A DNA stretch of 64,000 nucleotides, from positions 98,390 through 162,389 of the forward strand of contig CALMIO010000002.1 in NCBI GenBank assembly GCA_937864035.1, given 5' to 3'. Source of the DNA: an uncultured Pseudomonadota bacterium. GTDB lineage: Bacteria; Bdellovibrionota_C; UBA2361; CALMIO01. Below are positions 54,677 to 63,546 of the stretch, one piece after another. The notes below the pieces were generated by a model. It worked only from the letters and a program-made list of their open reading frames with translations. It was not told the DNA's origin and did no database searches. Both the position numbers and the translations under genes were made by a program. The first letter of the stretch is position 1, and each line of letters starts with the position of its first letter.

Positions 54677-55417
54677 TTGATCAAATTTATAATCTCCTCC
54701 GATCAAGCAAATGCTCTTATAAGCTCAAATTATTGCGAACTGAGCCCTGAGCAAAGCCACCATTGTTTGCGAGTTCTTAGGGTTCAAAAAGGAGAAAAAA
54801 TTCTACTGATTGATCCTTTAGGTAAGCAAAAATACCTTGTCGAGTTTTACAAAGCGCAGAGCAAGGATATCGCTCTGCTAAAGTTTCTAGAAAATGCGGG
54901 CCAACTATCAACCCCTACTGTTAAAATCATTTTTCTACCTTCGATTAAACAGCCCCGTCTTGAACTAGCAATTGAAAAATTGACCGAAATTGGGATAGAG
55001 ACGATCAATATTTTCGAATCTGAAAGATCGAAGGCAAAGCTAAAGACTGAAGATCCCCGCAAAAAAGAACGGTTTAAAAAAATCTCTTTGGCGGCCGCCG
55101 AGCAATCCGCCAATGCTCCAGCTCAAATTAACCTTTATGATTCGCTAGCTGACGCGCTCTCACAAACAGAGCCTCAAAGTAAAGCTTTTATATGCTCACT
55201 CTCTCCATTGGCAATACACGTATCAAAACTTCAGATAAATAAAGGAGAGAGAGTCTCTCTTGCCGTCGGACCGGAAGGAGATCTATCATCTAGCGAGAAG
55301 TTGCTGTTTGAAAAAAATAATTTTATCGAAATTTATTGTGGAGAGAGTGTTTTAAGGAGCGAAACCGCGGCTATAGTCGCGACCAGCTTTATTAACATCA
55401 TTAGTCAAGCTAAATAG
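54677..55417 (+). CDS. rsmE: 16S rRNA m3U1498 methyltransferase
   Basis: A SPOUT-fold methyltransferase that modifies U1498 of 16S rRNA at the decoding region. A PUA-like N-terminal domain (SPEQSHHCLRVLRVQKGEKI) is followed by the knot with VGPEGDLSSSEKLL and GESVLRSETAAIVA, the conserved SAM-binding and catalytic motifs. At 246 residues it is full length. The start is TTG 54677, five codons before an invariant-like segment; no ATG is near. It is followed by an RDD protein gene after 2 bases. Confidence 0.93.
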   Translation: MIKFIISSDQANALISSNYCELSPEQSHHCLRVLRVQKGEKILLIDPLGKQKYLVEFYKAQSKDIALLKFLENAGQLSTPTVKIIFLPSIKQPRLELAIEKLTEIGIETINIFESERSKAKLKTEDPRKKERFKKISLAAAEQSANAPAQINLYDSLADALSQTEPQSKAFICSLSPLAIHVSKLQINKGERVSLAVGPEGDLSSSEKLLFEKNNFIEIYCGESVLRSETAAIVATSFINIISQAK

Positions 55418-55419
55418 CA

Positions 55420-56316
55420 ATGCCGCCGATAAAACTTGATACTGAAAAAGAAATTGAAATCTCCTCGGCATTTTTAAAGGTTTACTCGGAGATCTCACTT
55501 CAAGCTCCGGCAGAAAGCGAGATCGAAATTGTGCCATCTTTGTCAGAACAGCAAATTGAAGAAGCAAGAATACTATTCGCTTTATTTGAGGATTATTTAG
55601 TGGATCCAGAGAAAGTTAATCAGAAGAAAAAGGCAATGCCCATTAAAAGTGAAGAGCGCGAAATAGAGTCCGGCGCTTTAAAAGCGGCTCTTGAGCGCAC
55701 CGAGGAGTTTTTCAAGTCAACGCTCATCTCAATAGCTGGTGGGGCTTTTGGGGAAAAATTAGATAAATTCAGGCGTTGGCTTGCCACTCAAAGCGAGAGC
55801 AATCAAGGAAATTTAATAATTAGCTCAAGCTCTATCAAAAAAAATGTTCCTGCTTCAGGAAAACAGAGGGCCATAGCTTTTTTTATTGATTTAGCAGTTG
55901 GTTTGTTTCTAACTTTAATTGTCGTGCTTCTGGTAAATTTCTCTTATTTTGCGGAGTTTGGTTCTGGTCTTGTAAGTTTTACTCAAAGATATATTTTACG
56001 TAATATGAGCGTTGATATAACCGAAGCAATGAGTGAAGCTCTAATAATTTTAATTGGACACACTATAGCTTTCTGGCCAATTCTGACGACGTTTTATCTT
56101 ATTTTTATCATGACTCAGGCTGGCACAACCGTTGGATTAGTTTTAACCAAAACAAGAATTACTGATTTTTCCGGAAGAGTTCCCAGCTCTTCTAGTTATT
56201 TAATTAGAGTCTTATGTATGCCGGTTTCTGTAATCTTATTAAGTTTTATCAATATTTTTTGGGGATCGCGCACTCTTCATGATCGCTACTCTGGAACCGT
56301 TATTTTAAAGAGATAA
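55420..56316 (+). CDS. RDD family membrane protein with long cytosolic N-terminus
   Basis: A 298-residue protein. The last 160 residues form an RDD domain with three membrane helices; its start shows SGKQRAIAFFIDLAVGLFLTLI (Arg and Asp in the family positions), and the end carries the FWGSRTLHDRYSGTVILK signature. The first 135 residues are acidic and probably cytosolic. RDD proteins are thought to be transporters or Na+/H+ related, with unclear role. It begins 2 bases after rsmE and is followed by tRNA-Phe. Confidence 0.85.
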   Translation: MPPIKLDTEKEIEISSAFLKVYSEISLQAPAESEIEIVPSLSEQQIEEARILFALFEDYLVDPEKVNQKKKAMPIKSEEREIESGALKAALERTEEFFKSTLISIAGGAFGEKLDKFRRWLATQSESNQGNLIISSSSIKKNVPASGKQRAIAFFIDLAVGLFLTLIVVLLVNFSYFAEFGSGLVSFTQRYILRNMSVDITEAMSEALIILIGHTIAFWPILTTFYLIFIMTQAGTTVGLVLTKTRITDFSGRVPSSSSYLIRVLCMPVSVILLSFINIFWGSRTLHDRYSGTVILKR

Positions 56317-56388
56317 TTTATAAGCTTTCCTGTTAACAAACAAAGTTAGCTTTCTTTTTTTCACGAACAAAGAAATGTTTTCTTTCTG

Positions 56389-56394
56389 TATAAT
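56389..56394 (+). promoter_or_regulatory. candidate -10 box for tRNA-Phe
   Basis: TATAAT lies 36 bases before the tRNA-Phe gene and downstream of the preceding stop codon. No good -35 is evident, so confidence is low. Confidence 0.3.
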
Positions 56395-56430
56395 TTATGA
56401 TACAAGAAGGAGTTCGACTTTTAATTATCT

Positions 56431-56506
<76 letters not shown>

Positions 56507-56824
56507 AAACGGAATTTCTGTTTTTCTTGAACTAAAGAAAAATTGTTTTGAGGCGTCTTTTTACAATCGTGTTTTTACAACGTGTGGTTTGGTTTTATTT
56601 TATACGAAATTCTTGAGCGAAATACGCTTCGCCGCCAAAAACTAATTTTTAGCGCCCCTGTTTGAACGCGTCTCGGTTTATCGATCGCTTCCCTACCCAC
56701 TGTAGCCCCAAACAAAATATTGCCACCATTCTATTCTATCCGCGTGTGGCTCTTTTTTATTTGAAAATTAAAGTTTAAAATATATAATCATAATCAAGCT
56801 GGCTAAAAAAAATATCACCAACGC
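56507..56824. other. non-coding stretch between tRNA-Phe and holA
   Basis: No gene or RNA found. It contains an imperfect tandem repeat (TTTTTACAATCGTG at 56558-56571 and TTTTTACAACGTG at 56572-56584). A promoter for holA presumably lies here but none is convincing. Confidence 0.4.
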
Positions 56825-57883
56825 GTGTATAAATCTTCAACTTTCAAAAACAATCCGAAAGCCAAAAGCGAAAATGCCTCATCGCCGACAGCAATGTTAA
56901 AACTACTGGAAGAAGCAGCAAAACTAAAAGTAATAGCGGTTGTCGCCAATAACCGAATCCGAACGCTCCGTTTCATAGAAGCCGCCATCAAAAAACGCCG
57001 CCCGAGCTTGCCGCCGCAAAAACCAAAAATAATAAATGCCGAAGATTTGGAAGGCGAAAAATTAAAAAATCTTAAAAACTCAACCGCCACCTACTCGCTC
57101 TTTGAAGAAGAACCGCAAGCGGCAGTTGTCATTAACAACTGCTCTCAGCTCAAGAAAGAAGCCAGCGAGTGGTTGATTCAATTGGCAAAATCACAATCAA
57201 CATCTTCTGAAATTTTTATCGCCTGCGCCAAACAGGAAAAAAACGAAAAAAAAGAGCTCAAAGATCTGCGCGAGAAATTGACTTCAGTCAAAGCCTACTT
57301 TGAAATCCCAGAACTTGACGAAAAAGGGATGGTCGCTTGGCTCACGAAAGAACTACAAACAGCCGGCTTTAAAAATCCGACTAAACAAGAGTGCTTAAGA
57401 ATAGCGCAGTTTGCCGAAAGCGATCCTGACTCAATGATGGCTATCATAGAAAAATTATCTTTACTCGCTGAAGATGAGCAAATTCCGCTAAATAAAATCG
57501 ACGGCTTAAACTCGCTCTCTTTGGGAGCTGAAATTTTCAAACTATGCGAAGTATTACCGCAAAAAAACTTTCAAACAATTCCACACCTAACAGAACTTTT
57601 GATCAATGGAAACCAAAGCATCATGCTAAACGCCGCCGTCGCCAAACAGATCTGCGAAATGCTTGCTATCAAAGATCTAAACAACACTTCCGCGATCGAA
57701 AAAACATTATCAATCCAACATTGGTTGGCAGAAAAAAAGTTAAAATTATCTTCAAAATTCTCCTTGCAAAAGTTGGTTTTTTCAATCAACGCGCTGTTAA
57801 ATTCAGATTATCTACTGAAAAATCGCTCTCTCGGTCCCCCTTTTCCCCTACTTAAAAGCATCGCAAAAATAGAAAATGTTTAA
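56825..57883 (+). CDS. holA: DNA polymerase III delta subunit
   Basis: The clamp-loader subunit that opens the beta sliding clamp. At 352 residues it has the family length. Landmarks are the degenerate AAA+ N-terminal domain, PELDEKGMVAWLTKEL (about residues 160-175), the SDPDSMMAIIEKLSLLA segment and the C-terminal SIQHWLAEKKLKLSSKFSLQKL collar region. HolA is a divergent family, so identification is partly supported by location before tmk-holB. The start is GTG 56825. It overlaps mltB by 8 bases. Confidence 0.82.
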   Translation: MYKSSTFKNNPKAKSENASSPTAMLKLLEEAAKLKVIAVVANNRIRTLRFIEAAIKKRRPSLPPQKPKIINAEDLEGEKLKNLKNSTATYSLFEEEPQAAVVINNCSQLKKEASEWLIQLAKSQSTSSEIFIACAKQEKNEKKELKDLREKLTSVKAYFEIPELDEKGMVAWLTKELQTAGFKNPTKQECLRIAQFAESDPDSMMAIIEKLSLLAEDEQIPLNKIDGLNSLSLGAEIFKLCEVLPQKNFQTIPHLTELLINGNQSIMLNAAVAKQICEMLAIKDLNNTSAIEKTLSIQHWLAEKKLKLSSKFSLQKLVFSINALLNSDYLLKNRSLGPPFPLLKSIAKIENV

Positions 57884-59000
57884 CCCCTTTCAAGCCTCTC
57901 CAATTATTATCAACAAAAATCGCCGAAACAAAATTCGCTTAAAACGTAAATTTTCCTTTATTAAAAGCTTTTTGCTAATTATAATTATAGTAATAAACTT
58001 TTTATTCAGCCCGCCCCTTGCTAACTCAAAACCAACCGAAAGAAAAAAAACTCCTAAAACCACCTCAGCAAAAAAGTTAAATGCCAATCGCCAGATTAAA
58101 ATAAACTGCCTTAGCGATACTGCTCGCTCTTGGGAACATTTGCGCGCTAAATTGTCAGCCGACGGAATAAGTAACGAACTGCTTGATATGACATATTGTG
58201 ATAGCCGAATGCCTCTTTTTGAAGAGGTGCATTTCTCTTTAAAACCAAAAGAGGCTCCTTCAATATATTCAGGATTTCTTCATAAAAAAGAGATTCAAAA
58301 AATCAGAGAACAAATGCGTCTCCATAAAACGCTACTAGATGAAGTTGCCCAAAAATACAAAGTCAACAAATATATTCTTTCGGCTTTACTTTATGTTGAA
58401 AGCCGTTTTGGCACAGCTCTCGGAAAAGAACTCGTCGTAAACAGGCTCTCGCGCGTGGCCGGTATCAATCAAGAAAACAATCTTCGTTGGGTATTTTCGG
58501 AATATCAAAAAAGAAAAGAACCAGCGACAATCGCAGAGCTGGAAGCCAGAGCAAAATACTTAGAAACAACTTTTTATCCCGAACTTTTAGCGCTCTTTCA
58601 ATTAGCCACCGAGAAAAAAATCGAAATCTTCGAGCTTTACGGCTCAAAAGCTGGCGCCTTCGGCATACCTCAATTCATGCCGCTAACAGCGCAAAAATAC
58701 GGGGTTGATTTTAATCAAAACGGCAAAATATCGCTCTTTGAACTAGCCGACGGGATAGCTTCGGCCGCCAACTATTTGCGCGCTTTAGGGTGGAAAGATG
58801 ATCTAGCCCGTGATAAAAAGAACGAAGTTCTTTTAAAATACAATAATAGTTTGCCATACGCGACTACTCTAACACGCCTTGAAAATTTATTAAAAATACC
58901 ATCAATACCAATTAGCGAAACTAAAACGCGTAACGGAAGTAATATCGCCAACAAGAAAAAAACAGAAAAAAACAGAAAAAAGAAACTAAATGTTAATTGA
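57876..59000 (+). CDS. MltB-type lytic murein transglycosylase
   Basis: Cleaves peptidoglycan to give anhydromuropeptides. An N-terminal membrane segment (FIKSFLLIIIIVINFLFSPPLA) anchors or exports it. The SLT_2 domain (about residues 110-320) carries the catalytic Glu175 in LLYVESRFGT, the GAFGIPQFMP motif and the FELADGIASAANYLRALGW segment. No lipobox is seen, so it differs from E. coli MltB. The Lys-rich end overlaps tmk by 11 bases. Its presence among clamp-loader genes is not classical. Confidence 0.88.
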   Translation: MFNPFQASPIIINKNRRNKIRLKRKFSFIKSFLLIIIIVINFLFSPPLANSKPTERKKTPKTTSAKKLNANRQIKINCLSDTARSWEHLRAKLSADGISNELLDMTYCDSRMPLFEEVHFSLKPKEAPSIYSGFLHKKEIQKIREQMRLHKTLLDEVAQKYKVNKYILSALLYVESRFGTALGKELVVNRLSRVAGINQENNLRWVFSEYQKRKEPATIAELEARAKYLETTFYPELLALFQLATEKKIEIFELYGSKAGAFGIPQFMPLTAQKYGVDFNQNGKISLFELADGIASAANYLRALGWKDDLARDKKNEVLLKYNNSLPYATTLTRLENLLKIPSIPISETKTRNGSNIANKKKTEKNRKKKLNVN

Positions 59001-59670
59001 CATAAAAAGCTCGCCTTTAACTATATCTAAACCAACTTTTATTGTTTTTGAGGGACTAAACGGTTCTGGCAAAAGCAGCGCTATACAACACGTTGCCAAA
59101 CTTCTAAAAGAAAAATCTACTCCCTATTTTCTAACCGGAGAACCGGGAGGTTCAAAACTAGGGACTAAATTAAGAGAACTACTGCTTGCATCAAACGAAA
59201 AATTCTCGAAACTTGCTGAAATTTTTCTCTTTTTAGCCGATCGTGCCGAGCATGTCGAGCAAATTATTGAGCCAAAACTAGCTTCCGGCAACTGGGTAAT
59301 TTCTGACCGTTATTATTACTCAACCATTGCCTTCCAAGGATTTGGCAGGGGTTTTGATCCAATCAAGCTTAAAGAATTAAATCTAATCGCTATCAAAAAC
59401 AGAGTGCCCGACTTGGTTATTTTGTTAGATATAGATCCGCAAACTGGTCTTGAAAGAAATCTTGCCGCCAAAAAAAGTATTAAACAGGGAGAAGACAAAT
59501 TTGAAACGGAGCTTTTAGAATTCCATCAAAAAGTGCGCGAAGGATACCTAAAAATGGCTTCTACTTATCCAGAAAAATTTGTTTTAATCGACGCTTCAAA
59601 AACAAAAAATGAAGTATTAGCAGAAATTACCGATCTTTTCTCGAAAATATTAAACCAAAAGATAAAATGA
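58990..59670 (+). CDS. tmk: thymidylate kinase
   Basis: Phosphorylates dTMP to dTDP for DNA synthesis. The P-loop is GLNGSGKSS (22-30; Asn in place of the usual Asp), followed by LTGEPGGSKLGTKLRELL (dTMP contact), DRYYYSTIAFQGFGRG (DRx motif) and a lid with RNLAAKKS. At 226 residues it is normal. The stop overlaps holB in ATGA fashion. Confidence 0.95.
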   Translation: MLIDIKSSPLTISKPTFIVFEGLNGSGKSSAIQHVAKLLKEKSTPYFLTGEPGGSKLGTKLRELLLASNEKFSKLAEIFLFLADRAEHVEQIIEPKLASGNWVISDRYYYSTIAFQGFGRGFDPIKLKELNLIAIKNRVPDLVILLDIDPQTGLERNLAAKKSIKQGEDKFETELLEFHQKVREGYLKMASTYPEKFVLIDASKTKNEVLAEITDLFSKILNQKIK

Positions 59671-60596
59671 ACAATTTTTTGCGAACAAAAATAGAGCTTT
59701 CAAGAAAAATTGCTGCGAGCCGCTTGCCTCAAACTCTCTTTTTTTACGGATCAAACTTTGAACTGCTTTCCTCAATCGCTTCTTGGTTGGCTCAAGTTCT
59801 AACATGCGAAAAAAAATTTATAAAAGATGGAAGCTATCAAAACTGCGGCTCGTGCAAAGAATGCTTTTTTAATTCTCAAAACACCTCACCCTCAATCATA
59901 ACCGTTTCACTAAGCCAGCCTGATAGTTCAAAGGTGGAAAATATCAAAGAACTGCTTTTAACCCTTAATCTAAACCAAGCAAGCGGCTTTAAAAGAGTTG
60001 TTATTTTGAAAAATCCAGAACTTATCTCTTTGCAAGCCGCAAACGCCCTGCTCAAAATCCTTGAAGAGCCTCCCGGTAACGTAACTTTTATTTTATTGTC
60101 AGAAAACGCTTCCAAAATTCTGCCAACTATAAGATCGCGAGCTCAACTAATTCGCGTTGAAGAGGATCAAATGACCAATTCCCAAAACCCCGCTAACTCA
60201 ATGTTTGCTTTAAGGGAAGCCGATCGAAAAAACTTAATCGACAAAGAAGTACTGTTTGAAGAGCTCCAAACGGACATTATAAGGTTATTAAATAACCCCA
60301 GCTATCCAGCTGGTTGCAGATTGGCAAACCGAATAATTAATTTTCAAAAAAACGACCTAAAAAATTGCCTGATAACTTTGAGCGGATTGACGTTAAGTGT
60401 GGCGCGCCAAGCTCGATCGCAACTAACTTCATTTCAACGAAGCTCTCTATGCTCTCTCGCTTTAAATTTACTTAATGCTGAAAGACTAATTGAAGAGCGT
60501 AACTTAAATAGCCAATTGACATTATCAGCTGTTTTTAATTTTTTTGTCGCCGAAAATATCACTCAACAACAGAGCCGCTTATTAAATTTTTATTAA
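59667..60596 (+). CDS. holB: DNA polymerase III delta' subunit
   Basis: The stator of the clamp loader. A zinc module with four Cys (TCEKKF...NCGSCKEC, near residues 46-66), a degenerate P-loop (FFYGSN) as expected for delta', and ALLKILEEPPGNVTFILLSENASKILPTIRSRAQ in the sensor 1 region are visible. Length 309 residues. It starts within the stop of tmk, as in E. coli and many other bacteria. Confidence 0.93.
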   Translation: MNNFLRTKIELSRKIAASRLPQTLFFYGSNFELLSSIASWLAQVLTCEKKFIKDGSYQNCGSCKECFFNSQNTSPSIITVSLSQPDSSKVENIKELLLTLNLNQASGFKRVVILKNPELISLQAANALLKILEEPPGNVTFILLSENASKILPTIRSRAQLIRVEEDQMTNSQNPANSMFALREADRKNLIDKEVLFEELQTDIIRLLNNPSYPAGCRLANRIINFQKNDLKNCLITLSGLTLSVARQARSQLTSFQRSSLCSLALNLLNAERLIEERNLNSQLTLSAVFNFFVAENITQQQSRLLNFY

Positions 60597-60690
60597 AAAT
60601 TCCCGTCAAATAAGCTGGATTTATAATGATCTTTTTTAAAAAATATGTTACTCTTTTTTGATCGTTTATATAATAAACTAACTATACAAA

Positions 60691-61128
60691 ATGGAAAGTT
60701 CCAGCGAAAAATCAAATCAAAACACTCCGATTAGCGGCAACACTTTACAAGCCACAAACCAAGAGCCCTCTCCGAGCCTTCAAGCCACCAGCAGTTTAAT
60801 CGAAATTTCTGATTTTGCAAAAATTAAATTGATTGTTGGTCAAATTAAATCCGCCGAAAAATTGCCAAAATCAAACAAACTTCTAAGATTAATTATTGAC
60901 CTTGGCGAAACTTTAGGCACACGCCAAGTTCTCTCCGGCATCGCTAAATATTACCAAGCAGAAGATCTGATCAACAAAAAGGTGGTGATTGTTGCTAACT
61001 TAAAACCGGCATTTTTTATGGGAGAAACTAGCGAAGGAATGTTGCTCGCGGCTTGTCCTGAAAACGAAGAAAGAGTCGAGATCGTCACCCTTAGCGAAAA
61101 CATCCCTGTTGGATCGATTGTGCGTTAA
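60691..61128 (+). CDS. stand-alone MetRS-tail-like tRNA-binding domain
   Basis: A 145-residue protein: the first 45 residues are Ser/Asn/Gln-rich and disordered, and the rest is an OB-fold of the MetRS C-terminal/Trbp111 type (DFAKIKLIVGQIKSAEKLPKSNKLLRLIIDLG, VLSGIAKYY, VANLKPAFFMGETSEGMLLAA). In many bacteria metG precedes tatD; here only this tail does, 9 bases upstream of tatD. It may supply the tRNA-binding part of a MetRS encoded elsewhere. Confidence 0.88.
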   Translation: MESSSEKSNQNTPISGNTLQATNQEPSPSLQATSSLIEISDFAKIKLIVGQIKSAEKLPKSNKLLRLIIDLGETLGTRQVLSGIAKYYQAEDLINKKVVIVANLKPAFFMGETSEGMLLAACPENEERVEIVTLSENIPVGSIVR

Positions 61129-61137
61129 CTGCCCTAA

Positions 61138-61920
61138 ATGATAAGCGGCATAGAATTTTTTGATACTCACTGCCATTTAAACGATCCGCAATTTGATCAA
61201 GATCGCGAAGAAGTCGTCAAAAGAGCAAGAACGGGCGGCGTCAAGCACATCCTCTGCATTGGAGCCAGTAAAGGAATTCAATCAAACCAGAAGGCTTTAT
61301 CGATAGCGGAAAAAGATGAGTTTATTTACGCGTCGATTGGAATACACCCAAACGATCCGGCAAATTTCGAATCGATCGAAGAGATCGAAAAATTAGCGCA
61401 TCACCCCAAGGTAGTAGCAATCGGCGAAGCAGGTCTAGATCTTTATTGGCAGCAAGATAATCTATCGGAACAAATTAAGATCTTCATAAAACAAATTGCT
61501 CTGGCAAAAAAACTAAAAAAACCGTTAATTATTCATTCGAGAGCGGCCGCTAAGGAATGTTTAGACATTCTTACGAGAGAAAACGTCGCCGAGGTTGGCG
61601 GCGTCTTTCACTGTTTTTCAGAAGATCAGGTTTTTGCCGAGAGACTCGCTGAGATGGGATTTTACGTATCTTTTCCCGGTTCGCTTACTTTTAAAAAAAA
61701 CGAGCTAGCTCGCAAGGTCGCTTCTGCTATACCAATTTTTCAAATTCTTCTGGAAACAGATGCTCCTTATTTAGCGCCCCAATCAAAACGCGGCAAACGG
61801 TGCGAGAGTGCCGATCTAGTTGAAATCGCCGAAATTTTAGCGCTTTGCAAAGGGTTAACCATCAAGGAGGTGGCCCAAGTAACAACAGAAAATGCTAAAA
61901 AATTATTTAAATTAAAGTAA
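61138..61920 (+). CDS. tatD: TatD family metal-dependent hydrolase
   Basis: A TIM-barrel metallo-hydrolase with DNase or tRNA/nucleotide repair roles. Metal ligand motifs are DTHCHLNDPQFDQDR, AIGEAGLDLYW, IIHSRAA, VFHCFSED and LLETDAPYLAP. At 260 residues it is the usual length. It is part of the tmk-holB-tatD neighbourhood common in bacteria. Confidence 0.95.
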   Translation: MISGIEFFDTHCHLNDPQFDQDREEVVKRARTGGVKHILCIGASKGIQSNQKALSIAEKDEFIYASIGIHPNDPANFESIEEIEKLAHHPKVVAIGEAGLDLYWQQDNLSEQIKIFIKQIALAKKLKKPLIIHSRAAAKECLDILTRENVAEVGGVFHCFSEDQVFAERLAEMGFYVSFPGSLTFKKNELARKVASAIPIFQILLETDAPYLAPQSKRGKRCESADLVEIAEILALCKGLTIKEVAQVTTENAKKLFKLK

Positions 61921-62010
61921 TCTTTATAATTTATTTAAACTAACTACAATTTAAAGAAAAAATGTTGTACTGTTTGGTTCTCAGTATTTCTTAGCTACAA
62001 AAGTTATTTT

Positions 62011-62796
62011 ATGAAAAATTCTGCGGTTATCGTTATTCCAGCGCGCTATCAATCAACAAGATTTCCGGGTAAACCATTAGCGCTAATCAAAGGCAAAGCG
62101 GTCATTGAAAGAGTGTATCAAGTAGCTATGGCTACAGGCTTACCTCAAGAAAAAATATTCGTCGCCACCGACGATCAAAGAATCAAGGATAAAGTAGAAT
62201 CTTTCGGCGGAAATGTCATTATGACCTCAACAAATCCGCAAACTGGAACGGATCGAGTTTTAGAAGCAATATTAAACGCCGAACTTTCTCCGGAAATTAT
62301 TGTTAACCTTCAGGGAGATCAACCTCTAATGCCACCCTTTATAGTTAAATCCCTAATAGATGAACTAACAAACAATCAGCAAGTCGAAATCGCTACTCCA
62401 GCAATGAAACTAACCGAAAAAGCTTTGCAGGAATATAAAGAAACTATTAACGCCGGCATGGTTGGCGGGACTACCGTTGTTTTCGACAATCAAGGTTATG
62501 CCCTTTATTTTTCAAAAGGAACAATTCCTTATACTCTTAGAGGAGATGCTGATATATTTTTGCACATTGGCTTGTATGCCTTTCGACCGAATAGCTTAAA
62601 GCGTTTTTGCCAGCTACCGCAATCACGGCTAGAGCTTGCTGAAGGCCTTGAACAGCTTCGCGCTTTGGAAAATCAGATGAAAATCAAAGTTACTCTGGTC
62701 GATCCCAAAAAGCGCAGCTTTGCCGAAATTAATAATCCTGCTGACATTGAGTTTGCGGAAAAAATCATAGATGAGCAAGGAGAGGTGGTACAATAG
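62011..62796 (+). CDS. kdsB: CMP-Kdo synthetase
   Basis: Activates Kdo (3-deoxy-D-manno-octulosonate) as CMP-Kdo for lipopolysaccharide inner core synthesis. The nucleotidyltransferase signature VIPARYQSTRFPGKPLALI occupies residues 7-25, with TDDQRI, TGTDRVLEA and NLQGDQPLM following. Length 261 residues. This is the best single evidence in the window for LPS. No Shine-Dalgarno is seen. The next gene begins immediately after its stop. Confidence 0.95.
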   Translation: MKNSAVIVIPARYQSTRFPGKPLALIKGKAVIERVYQVAMATGLPQEKIFVATDDQRIKDKVESFGGNVIMTSTNPQTGTDRVLEAILNAELSPEIIVNLQGDQPLMPPFIVKSLIDELTNNQQVEIATPAMKLTEKALQEYKETINAGMVGGTTVVFDNQGYALYFSKGTIPYTLRGDADIFLHIGLYAFRPNSLKRFCQLPQSRLELAEGLEQLRALENQMKIKVTLVDPKKRSFAEINNPADIEFAEKIIDEQGEVVQ

Positions 62797-63540
62797 ATGA
62801 ACAACGGTAGCTCAATATTGGCAGATCTATCAAATTCGGGAGTTTTGACGATTACGATCAATCGTCCGGAAAAACTTAACGCCTTAAATTTTGAAACGGT
62901 CGAATCGTTAATAGCTTGCTTTAAAAAAATTGATTCCGACTCATCCATCAAAACCGCCATCCTTAGGGGAGCTGGACAAAAAGCTTTCTCCGTCGGAGCC
63001 GATCTTAAAGAGCTTACCTCTTTTTCAGAGGATGAAAAACTTGAATTTTTCAAAAAACTAGGAGAGCTTTTTAAAATTGGATGCGCGCTTCGCAAACCGT
63101 TAATTGCGCAAGTTTCCGGATATGCCTTAGCTGGAGGTTGCGGCTTAGCGGCGCTAGCGGACATTATTGTCTCTGATAAAAGCGGAATATTTGGACTGCC
63201 AGAGCTGGAAAGAGGCATCGCGCCAGCAATTATTTTAGCTCCGCTCTCAAAAATTCTCTCTGAAAAAACTTTAAATTATCTTGCTTTGTCGGCTTCAAAA
63301 ATCGACGCCGAAGAAGCTCGTCAAATAGGGCTTGTCAGTATTTTATGCGAACACAAAGATTTAGCAGGAACAACTTGTCAACTGGCAGAAAAAATCGCTA
63401 GTTTTAAACATGAAGCTGTCACCAAAGCTAAAGATTTTTTGCGCCAAGTAAAAAAGATGTCGATCGAAAGTTATATTGATTTCGCGGTGAAATCGATAAG
63501 CGATCTTGCGCAAACAAGCTCTAATTTAAAGAATTTTTAA
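62797..63540 (+). CDS. enoyl-CoA hydratase/isomerase family protein
   Basis: A crotonase-fold protein of 247 residues. The CoA-site segment is AFSVGADLKEL, and the oxyanion region has GYALAGGCGLAALADIIVS followed by FGLPELERGIAP. In classical hydratases a Glu follows GGGC; here that position is Gly (GGCGLA), while the second Glu (PELE) is retained. This is seen in methylglutaconyl-CoA hydratase-like and other specialised members. It abuts kdsB but has no clear biochemical link to it. Confidence 0.85.
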   Translation: MNNGSSILADLSNSGVLTITINRPEKLNALNFETVESLIACFKKIDSDSSIKTAILRGAGQKAFSVGADLKELTSFSEDEKLEFFKKLGELFKIGCALRKPLIAQVSGYALAGGCGLAALADIIVSDKSGIFGLPELERGIAPAIILAPLSKILSEKTLNYLALSASKIDAEEARQIGLVSILCEHKDLAGTTCQLAEKIASFKHEAVTKAKDFLRQVKKMSIESYIDFAVKSISDLAQTSSNLKNF

Positions 63541-63546
63541 AATAAA

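Noticed and set aside
56507..56824. Structured RNA between tRNA-Phe and holA
   Set aside because: No stable paired core or known RNA signature (RnpB, tmRNA, SRP RNA) could be recognised; only a short imperfect tandem repeat is present.
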